Assembly: GCA_009602735.1 (NCBI GenBank)
Contig: WELA01007670.1
Location: forward strand, 332,238-396,237
DNA: 64,000 nt
Reading direction: 5' to 3'
Source of the DNA: Mesotaenium endlicherianum
Taxonomy: Eukaryota > Streptophyta > Zygnematophyceae > Zygnematales > Mesotaeniaceae
Below are positions 53,380-64,000 of the stretch, piece by piece. The position numbers and the translations under genes were made by a program. Positions within the stretch are counted from its first letter, which is position 1; every line of letters starts with the position of its first letter. The notes under the pieces are model-generated. The model saw only the letters and a program-made list of their open reading frames with translations, was not told the origin of the DNA and searched no databases.

Positions 53380-55675
53380 TACAATGAGTCAAGTTGGCCT
53401 CTGGCTCCCAAGTGTTCTCGTCCGCATGGTAGCCTTTCCACTTAACCAGATACTCTTGGACAAACCGTTGACCTCGCTTGACTCGTCGATCGCCGACAAT
53501 CGCCTCCACTTCATATTCCAACACATCATCGATCTCGAGAAATACTTCGCCCCGACAAGCCTGTCAATCAACTCGTCCACTCGTGGAAGTGGGTACCTGT
53601 TCTTGATGGTGACCTTGTTGAGTGCCTGGTAGTCGACACACATCCTCATAGTCCCATCCTTCTTTTTCACAAATAAGACTGGCGCTGCAAATGGAGACTC
53701 GCTGGGTTGGATGAATCCCTTCTCCAATAACTCCGTCAGTTGCTTCTTTAACTCATTCAATTTCGCAAACGATTGTCGATAGGCGGGTCTCACTGGTGGC
53801 TTGCTCCCTGGTTCCAACTCAATCTTGTGCTCCATAGCTCTCTGTGGAGGTAGTCCTGCAGGTAGTTCCTCAGGAAATACGCACTTGAACTCCCCCAACA
53901 GCGCCTTAATTTGGGCAGGCATCTCAGCAGGCTTCTTCTCTTGAGCAGTTGGGCTATGCACCTTCTGAGCAAGGGGATCAGACACCACTACTTGCTCCTT
54001 CGGCGATGTACATTCGCCCAGGCTGTTAGGATTCACGCTTGCTCCATCTGATGACCTGGCCGGGGCCACCAAAACAAGGTACATCTCCTTCACCTGATTC
54101 GCCTGGCATAGCTTCTTAACTTGCAGGCTCGACAGAAGACAGTTACTTGTGGTCGTATCTACCTCCACCTGTTTCGCTGTCTCCATTCGACCATCACGCC
54201 CTTGGACTTTCACTTGTCCTGTGCTCCAATGCACTTGAGGGTTGGCTTTCCTCAGCCATGGTCGGCCCAATATCACCTCATGGTGACCCACCTCTGCCTG
54301 CTCCATAACTTCCTTACTCCGGTACCCCGCTACTTCCACGTGAATAGCTTCCGTAGGTGCATCACACTTGAGTCTCTGCCCATTCGCCAAAATTGCCTCC
54401 TTAGGTTCATAATGCTTCTGCACAGGGATTCGCCACTTTTTCACCAGCTTCTTGTGCACAAAGTTTGCACTTGCGCCACTGTCGACCATACACTTCGCAT
54501 TGTTGCCGTCGACCACTCCTTCCACGATGATAGGCTTGTCAACGTCTCGTCCTTTGCTTCTCGGCAGGCTCCTGGGGATAACCTCCTTGTGAGTTCTCGT
54601 CTTCACGCCAGTAGACACCCCAGAACGACTTACTGGCGTCCTCCTTTTTCCTGCTGTTGAGGTTGCTTCGCCCTCACATGACAGTCTCGAGCCACATGTC
54701 CAAGGTTGCCGCAATTATAGCAGGGTCCTCTGGGCTTGAAATTCTGCTGCCTGCGCTGGTACTGCACAAGTCCCAACTCTATGGGTACTGGACCTTGAAC
54801 ACTCGTGCTTGGCGCTTGAGATCCAAAGTGTCGATATCCTCCGAAGTTGTGGCTGCCCCACTGCCTCTGACTATACTCCACAGCGTCGACCCTTGTTGCC
54901 AATGCCATCATTTCTCCAAGACTGGTAGGGTCCTTGAGCGCCACTTCCTTGGCCACAGTTGGCTTGAGTCCCCTCTTGAACTTGTCCATCATCTCCGACT
55001 CGTGCATGGATGGACATTGAAGCACCAGCTCGTTGAAGCGCGAAACATACTCCTGAACGCTTCCTCGCTGACGAAGGCGCACCAATAGATCTCGAGCGGT
55101 AGCCTCGGGTGCAATAGGTTGAAATTGCCTCTTCAAGCCTTCAAAGAGCTGATCAACAATAGCAGGAACTCCAGACAACTGCTCCTCTCGCTCATACCAA
55201 GCTCCAGCACTCTTTTTCAGCAAAGTAATGACAGAGGCGACTTGCGTGTCGGGCGTCAGCGCAGAATACTCCATAGACTTCTTCACTCCAAAAATCCATT
55301 GATGAACAGGCGGCGATCCACGCTCTCCAGTATAAACTTCAGGCTTAGGGGCACGCACTCCTGATGCGGGTGGAATAACTGGTTGCACCACTGGGTTAAC
55401 ATGAATCGGTGGCACAATAGGGGTAGGTGCCGAACTCGTCGAAGCGGCGTTCCCCATAACAACTCGCACCATTCTCTCCACCTCCGCGCGCATATTTTGT
55501 TGAAACTGGGTGTAGACTTCTCCTCCAATTACATTTGCCATTTGTCTTAGCATCNTGCCATTTGCCTTAGCATCGCCTGCATCTCTTGTTGCTCTCTGGT
55601 CATTGTTGGTGCTCGCTGCCCCGCGCGCTCAACATGCTCGACATGTTCGCCTCCCCAAGCTGCCGGCTGCGACTC
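53380..55675 (-). pseudogene. B3 gag, protease, partial pol and chromodomain
   Basis: Minus-strand coding matter. Gag: MLRQMANVIGGEVYTQFQQN, YTGERGSPPVHQWIFGVKKS, DKFKRGLKPTVAKEVALKDP and CCHC knuckle [14 protein letters not shown]. Protease: [20 protein letters not shown] and [22 protein letters not shown] start: [40 protein letters not shown]. Chromodomain: [20 protein letters not shown] with [18 protein letters not shown]. It shows the uninterrupted family B sequence around the sites where A2 and B3 landed in other copies. Confidence 0.87.
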
Positions 55676-55715
55676 CATAATATAATATGCAAACTAGCCT
55701 CGCTCCGATACCAGA

Positions 55716-56459
55716 TGAAAGGGGCAGAGTGCCCTAGTGGAAGCGTAGTGACTCACGAGGAAAGGAACTAGTTGCCATCATACTAGAGAGTGCAGCGGCA
55801 TATCACTAACAAAGCTTAGGAAAATTACTCAACATTTTGAGTAGCAAGAAACTGCTCACAAATGATGTAGGATGAAAGGCCTTGTCATTACAAACCCGTA
55901 GAAATTTACAGAAGTGAAAACTGATAATTTTTTTATTTTTATTTTTTTTTAATAATTTTCTGCCTAAGTGCTCCTCCCTAGGAGGAAGCTACGGATTTTC
56001 CTAAGTGTTCGTCAAATCGTCCCTTCCAGAATATTTGTGAGTAAGCCAGATCAGTCTAATCTGACGTGTCGGGCCGAATTGACGTCCACATACATGCATC
56101 GACATTACTAGAATATTCTATCTTAGACGCGCTAGGCTAAACCGAAACTTCTAGGTAAATCGACCTAGTCGGCACTTCGCGTCAGCCGAACTTACGTGAA
56201 GGTTCGAGTTCATTCTAACGGGCCAGATCGCTCGACGCTGTCGGTGAATCCGACGGTCGCGCTCACTGCGAATTACGGACAGTCGTCAACCGAACTCAAA
56301 ACTAATTAAACTTTGGAAATCCATAATTCTCTCAATACTTGACCAAATTCGATGAACTTTATATCAAAATAACCAAAAAAATGCACTCTACACTACTACA
56401 CAATCAAAACATACTTTCATGAAACTCAAAAATGCACTTTATGAACCTATGACCTTACA
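55716..56459 (-). repeat. B3 5' LTR
   Basis: 744 bp, partner of 52537-53315. The minus-strand primer-binding site TGGTATCGGAGC adjoins at about 55702-55713. Confidence 0.9.
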
Positions 56460-56464
56460 AGCCA

Positions 56465-59400
56465 ACCCTCAAGTGCATTGGAACACTGGACAAGTGAAGG
56501 TCCAAGGGCGTGATGGTCGAATGGAGACAGCGAAACAGGTGGAGCTAGATACGACCACAAGTAACTGTCTTCTGTCGAGCCTGCAAGTTAAGAACCTATG
56601 CAGGGCGAATCAGGTGAAGGAGATGTACCTAGTTTCGGTGGCCCTGGCCAGGTCATCAGATGGAGCAAGCGTGAATCCTAACAGCCTGGGCGAATGTACA
56701 TCACCGGAGGAGCAAGTAGTGGTGTCTGATCCCCTTGCTCAAAAGGAGCAGAGCCCTACTGCTCAAGAGAAGAAGCCTGCTGAGATGCCTGCCCGAATTA
56801 AGGCGCTGTTGGAGAAGTACAAGTGCGTATTTCCTGAGGAAGTACCTGCAGGATTACCTCCACAGAGAGCTATGGAGCACAAGATCGAGTTGGAACCAGA
56901 AAGCAAGCCACCAGTGAGACCCGCCTATCGTCAATCGTTTGCGGAGTTGGACGAGTTGAAGAAGCAACTGACGGAGATATTGGAGAAGGGATTCATCCGA
57001 CCCAGCGAGTCTCCATTTGCAGCGCCAGTCTTATTTGTGAAGAAGAAAGATGGGACTATGAGGATGTGTGTCGACTACCGGGCTCTCAACAAGGTGACCA
57101 TCAAGAACAGGTACCCACTTCCACAAGTGGACGAGTTGATTGACGGGCTTGTTGGGGCGAAGTATTTCTTGAAGATCGATTTGAGAAGTGGCTATCACCA
57201 GGTACGGATTGCGGAAGGAGACGTTCAGAAGACTGCTTTCAGAACTCGCTATGGTTTGTTCGAGTTCACAGTCATGCCTTTTGGATTGACTAATGCACCT
57301 GCTACATTTATGGGACTCATGAATAGTATCTTCAGACCCTATTTGGACCAGTTTGTGGTTGTATTTTTGGACGACATCCTGATCTATTCGAAGACCTTGG
57401 AGGAGCATGTGGGGCATCTGAGGAAGGTGTTGGAGGTCTTGAGAGATCAAAAGCTGTATGGGAAGATGAGCAAGTGCGACTTCTGTCTCAAGGAGGTCGA
57501 GTTTCTTGGACACATAGTGGGAGCTGAAGGAGTCAAGGTGGAGCAGAAGAAGGTGCAAGCAGTCAGAGATTGGCCGGTACCTGCTGATATTCATCAACTC
57601 AGGAGTTTCCTCGGCATGGCGAATTATTATCGACGTTTCATTGAAGTATTTGCCAAGGTATGTGCACCGCTCACGGACTTGTTGAAGAAGCAGGAGAAGT
57701 GGCTATGGGGTGAGCAGCAAGCATTTGAGAAAATTAAGGAGCTGTTGACACAGGCACCTTTGTTGGCAATTGCAAGTCCAGAGCTTCTTTTCACCATCAT
57801 CACAGACGCGTCAAACTTTGCCGTGGGAGCCATTCTTCTCCAGGACCAGGGCAAAGGATTGCAACCTGTGGCATATGAGAGCAGGAAGTTGAGTCCTGCT
57901 GAGCAAAACTATGCAGCACACGAGCGGGAGATGTTGGCTACTATCCAGGCTTTGAGGATTTGGCGATGTTATGTGGACGGCCGGAAGGTGTTCATAAAGA
58001 CCAACCACAAGAGCTTGGAGAAGTTTATGACGCAGCCAACGTTGACACCAAGACAAGCAAGGTGGATGGAGTTTTTGCAACAGTTCGACCACAAGATTGA
58101 GTACTTACCTGGGAAGATCAACCCTGCAGACGCTCTATCCAGGAGGTGTGACTTTGCAGCTGTTTCAGTCAATAAGGAGAATATGGACTTCAAGAAGAAG
58201 CTTCAGAGAGGTTATGAGGAGGACCCAGAGTTTGCTGATGGTGGAGCAGCTGAGTCCAACTCGAGTATGCAGAAGAAAGACGGCATATGGTATTATGGTG
58301 ATTCCAAGAGAGTGGTGGTACCTGACATCAAGGAGCTACGAGACTTACTACTTGCGGAGCATCATGACTGCTTATATGCTGGACACTTTGGAAGCGAGAA
58401 GACGGCAAGCGTGCTGAAGCGGGAATACTACTGGAGAAATATGGACAAGGACATCGAGGAGTGGATCAGGAGTTGCGATGCGTGCCAGAGAAACAAGACA
58501 CCAAATCAAAAGAAGGGAGGTACATTGCAGCCCCTGCCTATTCCAGAGTATCCTTGGGAGCAGATTGCTATGGACTTCATCACATCGTTACCAGTCAGTG
58601 GTCAAGGGCACGATGCAGTATGGGTTGTGTCTGACAGACTCAGCAAGATGGCTCACTTCATTCCCATGAAGGAGACTTCTACGGCAGCAGATGTGGCACG
58701 GCTATTCTTTGATCATATTTTTAGGCTACATGGGTTGCCGAAGGTGATTGTTTCAGATTGGGATTCAAGGTTTGCTAGCAACTTCTGGCGGTCGTTGTTT
58801 ACTTTGATGGGGACCAAGCTGAGTATGAGCACTTCCTATCATCCTCAGACAGACGGGCAGAGTGAGAGGCTCAACAGAACTCTGCAAGAGGTGCTCAGGA
58901 GTTTCACTGTGGAGGACCCTTCAGAGTGGGACAAGAAGTTGCTAGGACTGGAGTTTGCCTACAACAACAACATGCAGGGATCGACCAAGCAGTCACCATT
59001 CGCTATGGTTTATGGGAGAGAAGTATATTATCCAGGGAACATCTTGTTGGAGAAGGCCAAGGAGACTCATGTTCCTACTACACAAGCTTTCATGGAGCAG
59101 ATGGCCAAGTCTTGGGATATGGCGAAGACGTGTATTCGAAAGGCACAGGAAGAACAGGTCAAGCATGCTAACAAGCACAGGAAGGAAGTGACATTCCATG
59201 TGGGCGACAAAGTACTCTTGTCAACAGAGAACCTACCTTTCACAGGCGAGAGGAAATTGCGGGCACGGTTTACAGGTCCCTTTGTGGTGCTCAAGCAGGT
59301 GATTCCAGTGACCTACAAGTTCTAACTTCCTTCACGCTGGCGTATCCATGATGTGTTCTATGTCAGTTGTTTGCGACCATACGTTGACCCGAATGAAGGA

Positions 59401-59640
59401 CATCCTGGACGACTACCTACACCACCACCACCGGTCGAAATCCATGATGTATTGGAGTATGAAGTGGAGGCGATTGTCGGCGATCGACGGGTCAAGCGAG
59501 GTCAACGATTTGTCCAAGAGTATCTGGTTAAGTGGAAAGGTTACCCTGCGGACGACAACACTTGGGAGCCAGAGGCCAACTTGACTCATTGTAAGAGTAA
59601 GTTGAGACGTTATCTACAGAATGCGTCGAGGACGTCGCAT
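56465..59640 (+). pseudogene. B2 pol: RT, RNase H, integrase, chromodomain
   Basis: The longest coding stretch of family B here. Spacer: [79 protein letters not shown] and active site [11 protein letters not shown] (about 57363). Connection: [15 protein letters not shown]. RNase [41 protein letters not shown]. Integrase: [15 protein letters not shown] with [28 protein letters not shown], a [10 protein letters not shown] segment and the Glu of TDGQSERLN. The end carries a chromodomain [18 protein letters not shown] with [20 protein letters not shown] (about 59450-59590). Read-through or frameshifting between gag and pol is usual in the family. Confidence 0.9.
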
Positions 59641-59644
59641 CTTG

Positions 59645-59657
59645 AGGAGGGGGATGA
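59645..59657 (+). other. B2 polypurine tract
   Basis: GAGGAGGGGGATGA immediately before the 3' LTR start TGTAAGGTC. Confidence 0.85.
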
Positions 59658-60399
59658 TGTAAGGTCAGGTTTATTAAGTGCATTTTTGAGTTTCATGAAA
59701 GTGTGTTTTGATTGTATAGTAGTATAGAGTGCATTTTTGTGGTCATTTTGATATGAAGTTCATCGAATTTGGTCAAGTATTGAGAGAGTTATGGATTTCC
59801 GAAGTTTAATTAGTTTTGAGGTCGGTTGACGACTGTCCTTAATTCGTGGTGAGCGCGACCGTCGGGTTGACCAACAGCGTCGAGCGATCTAACCCGTCAA
59901 AATGAACTCGAACCTTCACGTAAGTTCGGCTGACGCGGAGTGCCGACTAGGTCGATTTACCTAGAAGTTTCGGTTTAGCCTAGCGCGTCTAAGATAGAAT
60001 ATTCTAGTAATGTCGATGCATGTATGTGGACGTCAATTTGGCCCGACACGTCAGATTAGACTGATCTGGCTTACTCACGAATATTCTGGAAGGGACGATT
60101 TGACGAACACTTAGGAAAATCCGTAGCTTCCTCCTAGAGAGGAGCACTTAGGCAGAAAATTATAAATAGGCATAACTTCTTTGTTTCTTATCAGTTTTCA
60201 CTTTTGTAAATTTCTACGGGTTTGTAATGACAAGGCCTTTCATCCTAGTTCATTTGTGAGCAGTTTCTTGCTACTCAAAATGCTGAGTATGTTTCCTAAG
60301 CTTTGTTAGTGATATGCCGCTGCACTCTTTTGTATGATTGCAACTAGTTCCTTTCCTCGTGAGTTACTACGCTTCCACTAGGGCACTCTGCCCCTTTCA
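59658..60399 (+). repeat. B2 3' LTR
   Basis: 742 bp, partner of 50898-51642; AGTAG follows at 60400. Confidence 0.93.
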
Positions 60400-60404
60400 A
60401 GTAG

Positions 60405-61960
60405 CAAGACACACACCATCAGTGGGGCTGGGCTCAAATGTTGGGTCAGAACGGTAGGCTTTCCTAAGTTGGTCAAGGAAGGACTTTTTCACCTCTAGTG
60501 AAGTGAGTGCACAAAGGACTTTATCTACAGCATGCTGACTAAAGTTCCTTTCTTGCAAGTCAAGTCTTCTAGAGAGTGCATCAGCAAGATTCAACTTCCC
60601 TGGTTCGTAGTCAATGTGGACCTGGAACTGCTCCAGCATCTGGCTCCAGCGGTTCTCCCTCCTCAACAGCTTGGACTTCTTCTAAAAGTGAGTCAGAGCT
60701 AGATGATCTGTAATCACCTTAAAAGCTTTACCATGTAAGTATGCTCTCCATTGTTTGAGCACATGAATGATAGCTAGCAGCTCTTTGTCATGCAGTGATT
60801 AATTAATTTCAGCTGGATTAAACTTCATCGACTCATACAACACAGGATGCCACTCCTGCTCTACCTTACCATCTTTTGTGGTTTTGTCAGCAGGCTGCAA
60901 CAAAATAGCACCTATAGGAAAGTCAGAGGCATCAGTAACCACCTGCACAGGTTTGCTGGGGTCATACACGGCTAGCACTGGGGCAGAACAAAGAGCATCT
61001 TTAAGAATCTGGAAGGCAGCCTGCTGCTCTTCTCCCCACACATACCCTATGTCTTTCTTAGTAAGGTCAGTCAGTTTACTGACCTTTGTAGAATAATTCT
61101 CAATAAATCTCCTATAGTAGTTAGCCAACCCAAGGAAGGATCTAACTTCGGAGACGGATTGTGGTATAGGCCAGTCCCTTATGGTGTGGACCTTCTTAGG
61201 ATCCACACTGATGCCTTCTTTGTTGACAACATGGCCTAGAAACTCAATACTTTCCTTGAAGAAATCACAACTGCTCATTTTAGCATACAATTGGTTCCTT
61301 CTCAGAGTGTCCATGCCTGTCTTTAAGTGTTCAGCATGCTGAGCTTCATCCTTAGAGAAAATTAAAATATCTTCCAGGAAGATTTGCACAAACTTATCCA
61401 AGTATCATTAATAGCACCCATGAAGGTTGCACGAGCATTAGTCAGTCCGAATAGCATCACGTTGAACTCATAATGTCCATAACGTGTGCGAAAGGCAGTC
61501 TTGTGTTCATCCCCCTCAGCAATTCTGATTTGATGATAACCACTCTTGAGATCTATCTTACTGAACACTTTAGCACCAGACAGGGTACCAAGCAAGTCCT
61601 CGATTCTGGACAAAGCATATTTGTTCTTTACTGTAATTTTGTTAAGAGCTCGGTAATCACCACACATTTGCATACTCCCATCCTTTTTCTTAACAAAGAA
61701 ATGGGTGCGCCATAAGGTGATTAACTGGGGGAAATGTAACCATTTTCCTCACCCTCCGCAATCTGTGTTTTCAACTCTTTCGCTCTCCACATAAGACAAG
61801 CCATAAGTGCGTTGCCAAGGTGGCTGACTCCCAGGTAATAAGTCAATCATGTGATCCACTTCCCTCTTAGGAGGTAGTCCTGGAGGCATATTCAAAACAT
61901 CAGTGTACTGAGCAACAATTTTTGCAGCAGTAGGGTGCTCTGGAGGACTTACCTTTTTCT
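60405..61960 (-). pseudogene. D2 reverse transcriptase and RNase H
   Basis: Minus strand. [78 protein letters not shown] and [11 protein letters not shown] at the active-site box, then [20 protein letters not shown]. RNase [21 protein letters not shown] with [11 protein letters not shown], and MLEQFQVHIDYEPGKLNLAD at its end. Homology to gypsy pol is clear. Several interruptions. Confidence 0.85.
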
Positions 61961-62387
61961 CAACCACTTCTTCAGGTTAAGGAGGTGCCTCTCTTAGCAG
62001 CAGACAGAACATTCTGTCTTCCTTCTGGTTCCAGCCGTCAATGAACTCCATTGCATTCAGCCATTTGCATCGTCCTGGAAGCCTCTTCTTTTCCTTCATT
62101 TGCCATCCACACAGGACAAGAGGAAGAGCACTGGTGGGTGCAAAGTAAGTCAGCCCATCACTGGCTCCTCTCACTTTAATTATTCCTCTGCTCCAACACA
62201 CTTCAACTTGATGTCTATTAAGCCAGGACCTGCCCAGCACGAGATCATAGAAGCCAGTGTTGAGTACCTCAATAGTAAGCGTTTCAGTTAGAACTGCAAT
62301 GCCAGAACCTAACTGGACTTTAATAGGCTTGGTTATAACTCCTCCCGGGATACTTGAGGCATCTCCAAGGAATATTTTTCTATTCCC

Positions 62388-63940
62388 TTAGGTGACAGTA
62401 GGCTGCCTTAGCCGCGTAACTAAGTCCTTATGGATAAAAGTATGTGACGCCCCTTCGTCAACAAATGCCCTCACCTTCCTACCTGCAATCATGCACTGCA
62501 GTAGGATAGGGGGGACTGTCTTTTCCCGACTTTCGCATTGTTCTCCTGACTTAGCAAAGAAATGTTGGACATCAGGTTGAACAAGATCATCCAGAGTGTG
62601 CACTCTCTCGAGATCTATATTGCTGATGGTCTCCTTTATCTGGTTGTCAGGCATGCATAGTGAATCCAGTTCAGCAGGACCCATGATACCTGCTTCGAGG
62701 GCAGCTAGTGACGACTCACTATCTCTAGCATCCTCACAGTCAGTAGACTGGATTACTGACTGTGGCTGTCTTTTGAAGGCTGGTCTTTTCTCTCGACCTT
62801 TGGGAGGTGCTTGACTGGACACTGCTCTCTGAAGTGACCAGTTCGCTGACAGTGGAAGCAAAAAGATTTTGATGAGACTGGTCTCGGCTTAGTCCTACCA
62901 CCACCTCTTTCATAGCCGCCTCGAGAGGAACCACCTCTCCCTCTAGACTGCATAGCATTATACTCATACTCATATTCATCACCCTGATCATCCGCAGCCT
63001 GGTCTCCTTCGATTGCATTGTAGAAACCGTGGGGCTTTTTGACAACCTTAGACACCAAAGCGTTACTCTGGCGCTTGTGGTTGAACTGCTGCTGATCCCA
63101 GGCATCAGCATCCTGGATCAAGTCAGCCAGTTTCTCACACTTCTTTTCAGTGAAATGACCAGAGACTTCGAATTTCAAGCCATACCTGAAGTATGCTATT
63201 CCATACCGCTCTGGCAAGTCCGACTGCTTCATCGTGTTCTCCTGGAACTTTTGAGCGAACTCAGCAACTGAAGTGGTCTGCTTCAGTGTCAAGGAGATCA
63301 TCGCATAGATAGCTTTCTCCTGCTGGTTGATCACATCAAACTTCTCATGCAGTTTCTCGACAAACTCTACTCAAGTAGGGTCACCGAGTTGTTGAACCTT
63401 ATGCTCTCCTTTCCAGTACAGCCACCAGTCTGCTGCACTGCCTTTCTGTAGAGCACCAGTGTGCCTGACCTTCTCGTCATCTTGCAGTTCTGAGTAGTTC
63501 TTTAGCCACTGCTCAACATTAGCGAGAAACTTGATCAGGTATTACTTTTTCTTACCCTCAGGATCATCATCCTGGGGAGGTTTCGGCTTGGGCTTACTAG
63601 GCCCTCTGCCACCACCACCCGTGGTTTGAGAACCCAGTTGGTCTCGGTCTCGCAGTAGAGACATTATGATTCTTTTGTCATCCTGTTGAGACTGGTACAT
63701 GCTCGCCATTTGCAATTGCATTTGCACAAACAGTGCTCCCAAATCCACACTCTGAGGTGGGAGTCTAGCAAATGCAGCAGTACCAGTGGCATCCACTCGC
63801 TGAGTAGTGTCCTCAACAGTCCCTCTCGCTCCTGCAGCAGCAACTCCTACCGTATTCAGCCGGTCACGAATTTGACCTAGGGGCACATTGAGTTGTACAG
63901 CAGGAGGTGGATATAGAACATTGGCCCTTGATGCCATTAG
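62388..63940 (-). pseudogene. D2 gag and protease
   Basis: Minus strand. Gag text: MASRANVLYPPPAVQLNVPL, QIRDRLNTVG, MYQSQQDDKRIIMSLLRDRD, then the core EKAIYAMISLTLKQTTSVAE, FAQKFQENTMKQSDLPERYG and an Arg/Gly-rich stretch before a CCHC knuckle CFHCQRTGHFREQC (about 62830-62880). The pre-protease words MGPAELDSLCMPDNQIKETI recur in D1. The protease has VRAFVDEGASHTFIHKDLV. The region 61970-62390 continues the protease end (MLGRSWLNRHQVEVCWSRGI). Gag continues beyond the window. Confidence 0.85.
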
Positions 63941-64000
63941 TTCTTCGACAATACGCTTGTCCGCTGGCTGTCCTTCCCTCCTTTTTGGATCTTCAGCAGC

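Larger units (their letters stand above)
52537..56459 (-). mobile_element. B3: Ty3/gypsy chromovirus with both LTRs, nested in B2
   Basis: Family B element on the minus strand, 3.9 kb, shorter than B2. Parts in plus coordinates: 3' LTR 52537-53315, chromodomain about 53380-53530, reverse transcriptase start about 53540-53800, spacer 53800-54250, protease about 54270-54520, zinc knuckle about 54670-54730, gag to about 55675, primer-binding site about 55700-55713, 5' LTR 55716-56459. AGCCA flanks it. It is broken, with about three interruptions, and its domain set is incomplete. One assembly gap symbol (55555) lies in gag. Confidence 0.9.
50898..60399 (+). mobile_element. B2: Ty3/gypsy chromovirus with both LTRs, nested in D2
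   Basis: Family B element on the plus strand, about 5.6 kb without the nested B3. Parts: 5' LTR 50898-51642, primer-binding site 51645, gag about 51680-52230, protease about 52285-52530, then after B3 (52537-56459) the spacer 56465-56900, reverse transcriptase about 56980-57630, RNase H about 57780-58130, integrase about 58350-58960, chromodomain about 59440-59590, polypurine tract 59645-59657 and 3' LTR 59658-60399. AGTAG flanks the whole. LTRs differ by about 4% by eye. It is broken, with about three interruptions apart from B3, and its pol is the best kept of family B here. Confidence 0.92.
49139..64000 (-). mobile_element. D2: Ty3/gypsy element, host of nested B2 and B3
   Basis: Family D element on the minus strand, continuing past the window's right edge. 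Own parts: candidate 3' LTR 49139-49341, chromodomain-like/integrase C-terminal part about 49620-49925, integrase core about 50290-50600, zinc region to 50892; then beyond B2 (50898-60399) RNase H about 60410-60990, reverse transcriptase about 60990-61960, protease about 62400-62560, zinc knuckle about 62830-62880 and gag to at least 63940. The reading order continues across B2, which is flanked by AGTAG. It is broken, with about ten interruptions. Confidence 0.85.

Noticed and set aside
59640-60399. Envelope gene behind pol in family B
   Set aside because: Pol ends with a chromodomain, the polypurine tract follows at once, and no signal peptide or membrane segment is visible in any family here.
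1-64000. CRISPR array, bacterial operon or phage origin
   Set aside because: No spaced identical repeats and no prokaryotic gene layout; all coding matter fits eukaryotic LTR retrotransposons.

Overview
The window is about 64 kb of repeat-dominated nuclear DNA from a green-lineage eukaryote. A charophyte (streptophyte) alga such as Chara fits best. The clues are Ty3/gypsy chromoviruses with primer-binding sites for initiator methionine tRNA (TGGTATC-type), an interstitial plant-type telomere motif (TTTAGGG x3 at 45390-45410), and a gypsy element carrying a cytosine methyltransferase, a combination reported before from charophytes. No convincing host gene, rRNA or tRNA gene was found. Nearly all coding matter belongs to LTR retrotransposon fossils, named here A, B, C, D/X and E, plus one miniature element (TRIM).

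Layout. 1-8311: element C1 (+), with protease, a DNMT3-like methyltransferase, RT, RNase H, integrase, a C-terminal PHD finger and a 3' LTR. 8312-24215: a four-deep nest, in which an X-family LTR holds A1 (+), A1 holds B1 (-) and B1 holds A2 (+). Flanking duplications AGTTT (A1) and ACACT (A2) support it. 24216-33142: a graveyard with X-LTR pieces, D1 gag, a decayed B4 LTR, D3 gag, a second methyltransferase-bearing relic C2 (-), an alanine-codon minisatellite and long stretches without genes. 33143-45385: A3 (+), then E1 (+) with both LTRs, a C3 piece (-), and A4 (-) holding a complete TRIM (duplication TCCAT). 45386-49117: telomere motif, two X LTRs (-) and an unrecognised decayed coding region (-). 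49139-64000: a second nest, in which D2 (-, running off the right edge) holds B2 (+, duplication AGTAG) and B2 holds B3 (-, duplication AGCCA).

Most biologically interesting is family C. It joins a DNA-methylation writer (DNMT3-like, motifs I to X recognisable) with a possible histone-tail reader (PHD finger) around an ordinary gypsy polymerase. A second, much older and AT-rich copy of the protease plus methyltransferase module lies at 29310-30690 on the other strand, and an RT piece of the family lies at 42805-43086. The family has therefore kept this module over a long time. Families A, B and probably E instead end their integrases in chromodomains.

All retroelements are treated as fossils. 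Ages are relative, from nesting order and by-eye LTR comparison (A2 and B2 about 4-5% LTR divergence, A1 about 6%, E1 somewhat more). Coordinates of domains inside elements are approximate. No alignments or searches were run.
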